Source: Mycolicibacterium mageritense
GTDB lineage: Bacteria; Actinomycetota; Actinomycetes; Mycobacteriales; Mycobacteriaceae
Assembly: GCF_010727475.1 (NCBI RefSeq)
Contig: NZ_AP022567.1
Location: forward strand, 2,666,001 to 2,730,000
DNA: 64,000 nt
Direction of reading: 5' to 3'
Shown one piece after another: positions 58,018-64,000 of the stretch (positions within the stretch are counted from its first letter, which is position 1; the number at the start of each line of letters is the position of its first letter). Under the pieces are notes generated by a model. The model was not told the DNA's origin. It saw only the letters and a program-made list of their open reading frames with translations, and searched no databases. A program made the position numbers and the translations under genes.

Positions 58018-58745
58018 CCGATGACACACTGGCTCGCCGCCTCGCCGAGCGGGCGTCGCAACCGCTCGAACCGATCTACGACCTGCTCGGCCGGATCGCG
58101 GCCGAGGTGCTGCGCAGCCGCCCGCCACGCGCCGCGCTGACCGAGGGGCACTTCAGCGGGCTGCAACGGATGCTCGCCGATCTGCTGCGCGACGAGCGCG
58201 GGGTGTGGGGCATGGGTTTCATCGCCGCGCCGTTCGTGGTCGAAGGCCGGGAGCGCTATCTCGCCTGGTGGCAGCGCCACGATGACCGCGTGGCCCGGCT
58301 GCGGCTCAACTTCGACCCAACCAGCATCGACGTCTACGACTACCTGCAGATGGACTGGTACCAGCTGGCACTGCACGGCCAGCAGCGCGTGGCCTACGGG
58401 CCATATGTCGACTACAGCGGCTCCGACATGTACACCATCACGGCCACGATCCCGATCGTCGGTGCGGACGGCACCTTCCTGGGCATCGCGGGCGCCGACC
58501 TGGTGGTCGGGGAGGTCGAGCGCAAACTGCTCGAGGTGCTGCGGGAGACCGGTGACGACGCCCTGATCGTCAGTACCGAACGCCGCGTCATCGCGGCGAA
58601 CACGCCGCGGTGGTTCGTCGGCTCGCGCCTGCCCGCGATGCCCGCGGTCGGCCCGGCCGCCGATCCCTCGGCATTTCGTGAGGTCGCGGACATGCCCCTG
58701 GGCATCGGCTGGGTGCTCGCGATCGCCTGGCCCGCCCGCGACTGA
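58014..58745 (+). CDS. Stand-alone soluble Cache-domain protein
   Basis: 243 residues, no signal peptide or membrane helix. The region 60-165 has the Cache core: GVWGMGFIAAP, then Tyr108-x6-Trp115-Tyr116, GPYVDYSGSDMYTITATIPIV, and Asp162 in GIAGADLVV. Amino-acid-binding Cache domains use a Y-x4-R-x-W-Y ... D pattern; here the Arg position is Met113. Loss of that carboxylate-binding Arg fits an amine rather than an amino acid ligand (inference). Being coupled to the FadR-type gene, it may be a cytosolic ligand sensor or co-regulator. Confidence 0.78.
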   Translation: MTDDTLARRLAERASQPLEPIYDLLGRIAAEVLRSRPPRAALTEGHFSGLQRMLADLLRDERGVWGMGFIAAPFVVEGRERYLAWWQRHDDRVARLRLNFDPTSIDVYDYLQMDWYQLALHGQQRVAYGPYVDYSGSDMYTITATIPIVGADGTFLGIAGADLVVGEVERKLLEVLRETGDDALIVSTERRVIAANTPRWFVGSRLPAMPAVGPAADPSAFREVADMPLGIGWVLAIAWPARD

Positions 58746-58802
58746 CCGACCAGCGGTAAACCCGCCGTAATCAGCATCTTGCGATCAACTTGCGATCGGC
58801 TA

Positions 58803-58829
58803 TTGACTTTAAGAACCTAGTTCTAGAGT
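58803..58829 (+). promoter_or_regulatory. Internal promoter and operator before the P450 gene
   Basis: TTGACT (58803-58808) is a good -35, with TAGAGT/GAGTAT around 58824-58831 as -10. Between them AGAAC-CTA-GTTCT (58812-58824) is a perfect 5-bp inverted repeat, placed to block polymerase. It resembles TetR-type AGAAC/GTTCT sites such as KstR boxes but has a 3-nt centre. Confidence 0.55.
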
Positions 58830-58872
58830 ATTTAGTGATCGTTCGGTCCCCGAGCTCTCGGAGGAAGCACTG

Positions 58873-60075
58873 ATGTCATCCGCAACAATCGGCCAGGCCC
58901 CGGTTTTCGACGTCGCCGACCCGGCGTTCTCCATCACGTCGGCTGAGGTGCACGACGCCAGGGAGCGCAGCTGGTATGCGACGACGCCGTATGGCATCGC
59001 CGTGCTGCGGTACGAGCAGGTCAGCCGGCTGCTCAAGCACCCGAAACTGCGCCAGGGCAGCGTCGCCTGGCCCGCGCACAACGGCGTGACCGAGGGCCCG
59101 TTCGCGGACTGGTTCGCCAGCTGGATCCTCAACAAGGAGGGCGAGGAGCACCACCGCCTGCGGCGGCTCATGAACCCGGCCTTCTCGCCCAAGCTCATCG
59201 GCGGGCTCGTGCCGAGGTTCCAGGCTCTGGCCAATGAACTCATCGACAGCTTCGCCGAACCCGACCGCTGCGAGTTCGTCAGCGAGTTCGCCGAACCGTA
59301 CGCCGCCCGCGTCATCGCGATCATGCTCGGTATCCCCGAAACCGAGTGGCGGATCATCGCTTCCGAGTCGGTGACCATCGGCCTGGCGATGGGCGTGACG
59401 TTGCGCGAGGATCTGCCCAAGATCGAAGCCGCGCTGCAGCGGCTCTACGACTACTGCGATGAGCTGATCGCCGACCGCCGCGCCAACCCACGCGACGATT
59501 TCGTCACCGCACTGGTCAACGCGTCGCGCCCAGAGGACGGCAGGCTGTCGGACACCGAACTTCGGGATGCCATGGTGCTCTTGATCTTCGGCGGCTTCGA
59601 CACCACGCGCAACCAGCTCGGCCTCGCGATGCAGACGTTCATGGCCAACCTCGGCCAGTGGCGCCTGCTCGCGGACAACCCCGACCTCGGTGGCAAGGCC
59701 GTCGAAGAGGTCATGCGCGTCAACCCCACCGTGCGCTGGGTGACCCGCGAGGTGCTCGAGGATTTCGAGTACGAAGGCGTCGAGCTCACGGCAGGCACCA
59801 CGGTGCATCTCTACAGTGAGTCGGCAGGCACCGATCCCAGGGTGTTCGAGCCGGGTTTCGACATCACCGCACAACGCAAGCCGCACTTCGGTTTCGGCGG
59901 CGGCGCCCACCATTGCCTCGGCCACTTCGTGGCGCGCTCGGACATGAGCGAGGCACTGCCGCTGCTGGCCCGGCGATTGCGCGAACCGCACGAACTGCCC
60001 GGCGCGGACTGGCTTCCCGACTCGGGCAACACCGGCCCGATCCGGTTGCCCATCGGCTTCACGCCGGCTCCCTGA
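58873..60075 (+). CDS. Cytochrome P450
   Basis: 400 residues. I-helix oxygen-binding groove LIFGGFDTTRNQ (237-248, Asp243-Thr244-Thr245), ExxR in EEVMR (Glu279-Arg282), and the heme loop HFGFGGGAHHCLGH with Cys348 as thiolate ligand. It is a soluble class I bacterial P450 served by the ferredoxin and reductase that follow. Reaction likely hydroxylation or N-dealkylation of the pathway amine or its glutamyl derivative (inference). ATG 58873 has GGAGGAAG at 58859-58866. The CYP family cannot be named from reading alone. Confidence 0.93.
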   Translation: MSSATIGQAPVFDVADPAFSITSAEVHDARERSWYATTPYGIAVLRYEQVSRLLKHPKLRQGSVAWPAHNGVTEGPFADWFASWILNKEGEEHHRLRRLMNPAFSPKLIGGLVPRFQALANELIDSFAEPDRCEFVSEFAEPYAARVIAIMLGIPETEWRIIASESVTIGLAMGVTLREDLPKIEAALQRLYDYCDELIADRRANPRDDFVTALVNASRPEDGRLSDTELRDAMVLLIFGGFDTTRNQLGLAMQTFMANLGQWRLLADNPDLGGKAVEEVMRVNPTVRWVTREVLEDFEYEGVELTAGTTVHLYSESAGTDPRVFEPGFDITAQRKPHFGFGGGAHHCLGHFVARSDMSEALPLLARRLREPHELPGADWLPDSGNTGPIRLPIGFTPAP

Positions 60076-60100
60076 ATCCCTACGACACCGAGGAACCATC

Positions 60101-60289
60101 ATGCGCGTCACCGTCGACCTCACGCTCTGCCAGGACCACGGCCAGTGCGCCATCGCCGCACCCAACGTCTTCACGATGAACGACGACGGGAAGCTCGAAT
60201 ATGTCGGCAACCCCGACGATGCCGAACGTGACTACGTCGAAGAGGCCGCAGACGTGTGCCCGGCCCAAGCCATCTTCATCGAGGACTGA
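60101..60289 (+). CDS. 3Fe-4S ferredoxin
   Basis: 62 residues. Cluster ligands Cys10, Cys16 and Cys53 (CQDHGQC ... CP), with His13 at the variable fourth position (CxxHxxC), as in many mycobacterial P450-associated ferredoxins. It carries electrons from the reductase encoded next to the P450 encoded before it. ATG 60101; the stop TGA overlaps the reductase ATG by one base (TGATG). Confidence 0.93.
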   Translation: MRVTVDLTLCQDHGQCAIAAPNVFTMNDDGKLEYVGNPDDAERDYVEEAADVCPAQAIFIED

Positions 60290-61491
60290 TGTCGCGCCAC
60301 ATCGTCGTCGTCGGCGGCTCGCTGGCCGGCCTACGGTCGGCAGAGCAACTCCGCGCACAGGGACACACCGGGCCGGTCACGGTGTTCTCCGCCGAACGGC
60401 ACTTCCCGTACAACCGGCCGCCACTGTCCAAAGAGGCGCTTTCCCAGCTTGATTCGGACGGACCGGATGAACTGGCCGCGCGCCTCGCGTTCCGCAGGCG
60501 ACCAAGTGTGGCCGACGTCGAATTCCGTTACGGCACAACCGTGGTCGCTGCCGACCTCGCCGCGCACACCGTCACCGCCGAATCCGGGGCCGTGGTGGGC
60601 TACGACGGCCTGGTCATCGCCACCGGCCTGCGGCCGCGACGCCTCACCGTACCGGGCCCCGAACGGGGCAGGCACGTGCTGCGCACCGTCGAGGACTGCC
60701 TCGCGCTGCGCCATGCGCTGCGGCCGGACAGCCGCATCGTCGTCGTGGGCGCCGGCTTCATCGGCTGCGAGGCAGCCGGAACACTGCACGCGCTGGGCCA
60801 CCGGGTCACGGTCGTCGAACCCGCCGGAGCGCCGATGCAACGCGTGCTCGGAACCGACCTGGCCACCGCGATCCAACGCCACCATGCCGCGGGCAGCATC
60901 GAATTCGTGATCGGCACCGGTGTCGCGGCGTTCACCGGCGACGACCGCGTCACCGGCGTGGTGCTCGACACCGGAGAGATCCTGCCCGCCGATCTCGTGG
61001 TCGAAGCCGTCGGATCGGTCTGCAACGTCGAGTGGCTCGACGGCAACGGGCTCGACCTGAGCGACGGCGTGCTCACCGGCAACGACCTCGCGGTGGCCGG
61101 CGCCACCGATGCCGTTGCGGTGGGCGATGTCGCCCGTTTCCCCAACCCGCTTTTCGACCACGTGGCCCGCCGCGTCGAGCACTGGTCGATTCCCACCGAC
61201 ACCGCCAAGCGGGCCGCGGCGACCCTGACCGGTGCGCTCGACACCACGCCGTTCGCACCCGTCCCGGCGTTCTGGAGCGACCAACGCGACCTGCGCCTGC
61301 AGAGTTACGGCTCACCGGCCCTTGCCGACGAGATCCGCGTCGAGGACGGCAGCCTCGCCGACCTGACCGCGGGCGTCGTCGTGACATACCACCGCGACGA
61401 CCGCCACGTGGGCACTGTCGCGGTCAACCTCAGCCCCGCTCGCTGCCGCGTCCTGCGCGAAGCCTTCACCGCCGTCGACGTGACGGCATGA
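60289..61491 (+). CDS. FAD-dependent NAD(P)H:ferredoxin reductase
   Basis: 400 residues. FAD loop VVVGGSLAGLRSAEQL (6-21), YNRPPLSKE typical of oxygenase-coupled reductases, NAD(P) loop IVVVGAGFIGCEAAGTL, second FAD contact DAVAVGDVARF and the C-terminal FWSDQRDLRLQSYG. It feeds the 3Fe-4S ferredoxin and P450. A complete class I electron chain is thus encoded in one operon, which suggests dedicated rather than shared redox partners. Confidence 0.92.
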   Translation: MSRHIVVVGGSLAGLRSAEQLRAQGHTGPVTVFSAERHFPYNRPPLSKEALSQLDSDGPDELAARLAFRRRPSVADVEFRYGTTVVAADLAAHTVTAESGAVVGYDGLVIATGLRPRRLTVPGPERGRHVLRTVEDCLALRHALRPDSRIVVVGAGFIGCEAAGTLHALGHRVTVVEPAGAPMQRVLGTDLATAIQRHHAAGSIEFVIGTGVAAFTGDDRVTGVVLDTGEILPADLVVEAVGSVCNVEWLDGNGLDLSDGVLTGNDLAVAGATDAVAVGDVARFPNPLFDHVARRVEHWSIPTDTAKRAAATLTGALDTTPFAPVPAFWSDQRDLRLQSYGSPALADEIRVEDGSLADLTAGVVVTYHRDDRHVGTVAVNLSPARCRVLREAFTAVDVTA

Positions 61492-61521
61492 CCACATCCC
61501 TTCTCACCCCGAGGTGATCCG

Positions 61522-62907
61522 ATGACCACGACACCACTGGATCTGCATCGCCAGACCAACGCCACCAGCCCCGAGCTCGCCGCCGCACTCTCCACGATCG
61601 CCGATCGCGGCGTTGAACTCGTCTACTTCCAGGCCGTCACCATCACCGGCCGGGTCGTCGGAAAGGTGGTGCCCGCGCGTCACTTCGAGCGGTTGGCCGT
61701 CAAGGGCGTGCAGCAGCACCAGACGGCGATCGCCAACCTGCAGGGCACCCGCGCGGGTGTGCTGATGGCAGGCGGCGTCAACGCGCCCGAGTACACCGCG
61801 GTGCCGGATCTCGACACGTTCGCGGTCCTGCCATGGGACACCAGCTTCGCGCGCGTGTTCTGCAGGCTCTACGAACCCGACCATCTCGCCGAGGGCGGCG
61901 GCGCCGAGTTCGCATGTGACACCCGCGGTCTGCTGCGCCGGTTGCACGCCGGGTTCACCGACCGCACGGGCCTTGAGCTGCGCACGGGCTGCGAACCCGA
62001 GATGACCTGGCAGGGTGAGGGACTCGAGGCGCACTTCCGGCCGGGCTCGAGCCCCGCGTACCACATCGAACACCTCGAACGGAATCGTCCGATCGTCAAG
62101 AAGGTCGTCGAATACGCGCAGGCGCTCGGACTGGACATGATCGAAGGCGACTACGAGGACGAGTTCCAGGTCGAGCTCAACTTCATGTACGACCGCGCGG
62201 ACCTCACGGCCGACCGGCTGACCACTTACCGCCAGATCTGCAAGCAGGTCGCGCGCGAACTCGGCATCCAGGCCAGCTTCATGCCCAAACCCGCCACCGG
62301 CATGATGGGCAACGGCTGCCACCACAACTTCAGCCTGTGGCGCGACGACGTCAACGTGCTGGAAGACCCGGACGTCACCGAGCTGCACCTGTCCGACGTC
62401 GGAAAGCACGCGCTGGGCGGGCTGCTCGCCCACAGCGCAGGCGCGATGCTGGTCAATGGTTCGACGGTGAACTCCTACAAGCGGTATTGGGACGCAGGGC
62501 AGTTCGCGCCGTCCCGCATCAACTGGGGCCTGGACAACAAGACGTGCACGGTGCGGTTGTCGGCCAATGGGCGCCTCGAATACAAGCTGCCCGACGCGAG
62601 CGTGAACCCGTACCTGTCCCACGCCGTCATCCTGGCCGCGGTGGAGGACGGCATGAAGAACTCGATCGACCCGGGGCAGCCGACCAAGGGCTCGTCGTAC
62701 GACACGCCGCAGGACGTGCGGTTCCCCGCATTGCCGCTGACCCTCGGCGAGGCCATCGACGCGTTCCGCGCCGACGATGTGCTCGCCCAGGCGTGCGGCC
62801 CGAAGTTGTCCGAACTGCTCATCGACTTCCACGCCGACGAGTGGGCTCGGTTCTGTGGATACGTCACCGATTGGGAGCGCGACATGTACTGGGATGACAC
62901 GCCGTGA
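61522..62907 (+). CDS. Glutamine-synthetase-like gamma-glutamyl-amine ligase
   Basis: 461 residues, type I GS fold. Metal/ATP motifs: CEPEMTW (Glu158/Glu160), GDYEDEFQVELN (Glu212/Glu218), GNGCHHNFSLW (His267/268), NSYKRYW, NWGLDNKTCTVRL and RLEYKLPDASVNPYLSHA. They depart from housekeeping GlnA (for example GDYEDEFQ instead of the GPGQxE loop, NWGLDN instead of NRSA), as in PuuA, GlnA3 and GlnA4, which glutamylate polyamines or ethanolamine. It has no adenylylation-site Tyr context. I infer ATP-dependent glutamylation of an amine. Confidence 0.88.
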   Translation: MTTTPLDLHRQTNATSPELAAALSTIADRGVELVYFQAVTITGRVVGKVVPARHFERLAVKGVQQHQTAIANLQGTRAGVLMAGGVNAPEYTAVPDLDTFAVLPWDTSFARVFCRLYEPDHLAEGGGAEFACDTRGLLRRLHAGFTDRTGLELRTGCEPEMTWQGEGLEAHFRPGSSPAYHIEHLERNRPIVKKVVEYAQALGLDMIEGDYEDEFQVELNFMYDRADLTADRLTTYRQICKQVARELGIQASFMPKPATGMMGNGCHHNFSLWRDDVNVLEDPDVTELHLSDVGKHALGGLLAHSAGAMLVNGSTVNSYKRYWDAGQFAPSRINWGLDNKTCTVRLSANGRLEYKLPDASVNPYLSHAVILAAVEDGMKNSIDPGQPTKGSSYDTPQDVRFPALPLTLGEAIDAFRADDVLAQACGPKLSELLIDFHADEWARFCGYVTDWERDMYWDDTP

Positions 62908-63620
62908 CCGGCGCATCGAAGCCACTGCGGCTGGCCTGCCTCGACGCAGAGGCGCCGCCCCTGTTCTCGCTGTGGACACCCGAAAACGGCCGCACGGGTT
63001 ACGAACCCGCGGTCGCCGAGGCCCTGGGCGACGAGCTGGGCCGGCCCGTCGAATGGGTCCGGGTGCCATGGGTCGACATGATCCCCGCGGTGCGCCGCGG
63101 CGATGCCGACGCCGTGCTGTGCGGCCAGGGCATCACTGCCGAGCGGCTGGCCCAGGTCGATTTCACGCGGCCGTATGCGATCTTTCACGAGGGTGTCCTG
63201 GTCCGGCGCGGCGCCGGCATCCACACCGCGGACGACCTCGTGGGCCGCAAGGTCGCGGCCATCGAGAACAGCACCAACATGGCCCTGGTCGAAACCTTCA
63301 CCGGCGCAGTGCCCGTGGCGTTCGGTCCGGGCTCCGACGACGTGTATGCCGACATGCTGGCGGCGCTGTCGAACAACGAAGTGGACGCGGTGGTCGACGA
63401 CGACGTCGTGTTCGTCCCGCTCGGCACCACGCACCCCGACTACGAACTCGCGTTCACGGTGCGGACCGCCAACAAGTGGGGCATCGCGGTGTCGAAGAAC
63501 CGGCCTGACACCTTGGCCGAGATCGACGGCGCGCTGGGCCGTCTCATCGACTCGGGCCGCCTGCGCGACGTGTGGAAGGAGTGGCTGCCGACCCTCGACT
63601 ACCCGTTCGGTGACGCATGA
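62904..63620 (+). CDS. Solute-binding-protein-fold family 3 protein without signal peptide
   Basis: 238 residues of type II periplasmic binding fold: LRLACLDAEAPPLFSLW, GYEPAVAEALGDELGRPVEWVRVPW, DAVLCGQGITAERLAQVDFTRPY, GRKVAAIENST and KWGIAVSKNRPDTLAEID. It starts at GTG 62904, overlapping the ligase stop by 4 nt, directly at the first strand, so there is no export signal. No ABC permease is present. It may be a cytosolic binder, a sensor or an enzyme derived from the fold, such as dehydratase-like relatives. Confidence 0.82.
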   Translation: MTGASKPLRLACLDAEAPPLFSLWTPENGRTGYEPAVAEALGDELGRPVEWVRVPWVDMIPAVRRGDADAVLCGQGITAERLAQVDFTRPYAIFHEGVLVRRGAGIHTADDLVGRKVAAIENSTNMALVETFTGAVPVAFGPGSDDVYADMLAALSNNEVDAVVDDDVVFVPLGTTHPDYELAFTVRTANKWGIAVSKNRPDTLAEIDGALGRLIDSGRLRDVWKEWLPTLDYPFGDA

Positions 63621-64000
63621 TCCGGCCGCTGGTGGCGGTCATCGGCCGGCGGGCCGCGCACGTGCCGATCCTGCGCTTCTCAGCGACCCTTGCCGCCGAG
63701 GCGATCTGTGAAGCGGTGTGGTCCGCGGGCGGCGAACCGGTGATCCTGCACGGGCCTGCGTGCGATCCGATCCTCGAATTGCCAGATCGCCTGGCGCAAT
63801 TCGACGGCGTGCTGCTGCCCGGCGGCGCCGATGTCGAACCGTGCCGCTACGGTGCCGTGCCGGCGCCCGAGACCACCGGCACGATGGCGTTCCAGGACGA
63901 TCTCGATATCGGTGTCACGCGTGCGGTGCTCGATCACGAGCTGCCCACCTTGGCCATCTGCCGCGGTATGCAGGTGCTCAACGTGGCGCTCGGCGGCAGT
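63617..64000 (+). CDS. Class I glutamine amidotransferase, PuuD-like (truncated by window)
   Basis: 128 residues visible; the gene runs off the end. It starts MIRPLVAVIGRRAAHVPI, has the GVLLPGGADVEPCRYG block of the gamma-glutamyl-GABA hydrolase family, and the nucleophile Cys in LAICRGMQVLNVALGGS. The C-terminal His and Glu lie outside. PuuD-type enzymes remove the glutamyl group at the end of the Puu pathway, which fits the ligase two genes earlier. ATG 63617 overlaps the previous stop by 4 nt. Confidence 0.9.
   Translation, partial: MIRPLVAVIGRRAAHVPILRFSATLAAEAICEAVWSAGGEPVILHGPACDPILELPDRLAQFDGVLLPGGADVEPCRYGAVPAPETTGTMAFQDDLDIGVTRAVLDHELPTLAICRGMQVLNVALGGS

Overview
The window comes from a high-GC, fast-growing mycobacterium (Mycolicibacterium type, close in style to M. 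smegmatis). Evidence is the MmpS/MmpL pair, a UsfY-like protein, two Rv2525c-type Tat-exported DUF1906 proteins, an Rv1733c-like membrane protein, a HadA-HadB fusion, a mycobacterial 'conservon' and many F420/LLM and SDR enzymes. There are about 67 protein genes, mostly in tight operons with 1-14 nt overlaps. I see no rRNA, tRNA, CRISPR array, IS element or phage, and no gene-free stretch longer than 300 bp.

Region 1 (1-18.6 kb) looks like an oxidant/electrophile response island. A six-gene operon (NmrA-type protein, two cupins, SDR, GNAT, LLM monooxygenase) is followed by a WrbA-like flavodoxin, a MocR regulator and a large MalT/LuxR-type (LAL) ATPase regulator. Then come an RclA-like disulfide oxidoreductase (frameshifted here), two zinc-free MDR quinone reductases, a SnoaL-like protein, an MFS exporter, DUF5709, a second SDR, an RclC-like DUF417 membrane protein, a UsfY-like protein and a SigH-like ECF sigma factor. 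Five promoters in this region share one 42-43 bp two-part operator, TCACCC/GGGTGA + 11 nt + GGGTGA-N7-TCACCC, with invariant spacing. This defines an apparently undescribed regulon, most simply controlled by the LAL regulator encoded at 7119-9443.

Region 2 (18.6-36.5 kb) is mixed: a DHFR-like reductase, secreted proteins, a DUF222/HNH protein, a beta-lactamase-fold lipoprotein, an LLM/hydrolase pair divergent from a LysR regulator, a NarL-type two-component system with a perfect palindrome at its promoter, a lone periplasmic-binding-fold protein, an O-methyltransferase/AraC pair, the HadAB fusion, an exported lipase and a ParDE toxin-antitoxin module.

Region 3 (36.5-57.1 kb) holds a GH6 glycosidase, the conservon (kinase-like, roadblock, DUF742, GTPase) with an MHYT protein, a MarR-MmpS-MmpL efflux locus, a CoA-transferase, an L,D-transpeptidase, a stress-type DUF4235/DUF3618/holin-like operon, an ArsR-SRPBCC pair with a perfect 13-bp inverted repeat, an amidase and an APC permease.

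Region 4 (55.6-64.0 kb, running off the end) is the second candidate new system. An APC permease is divergent from FadR-type regulator - soluble Cache domain - P450 - 3Fe-4S ferredoxin - ferredoxin reductase - glutamine-synthetase-like ligase - leaderless-sequence solute-binding protein - class I glutamine amidotransferase. It reads as a gamma-glutamylation (Puu-like) amine catabolic route in which a P450 system takes the oxidative step. The substrate is unknown.
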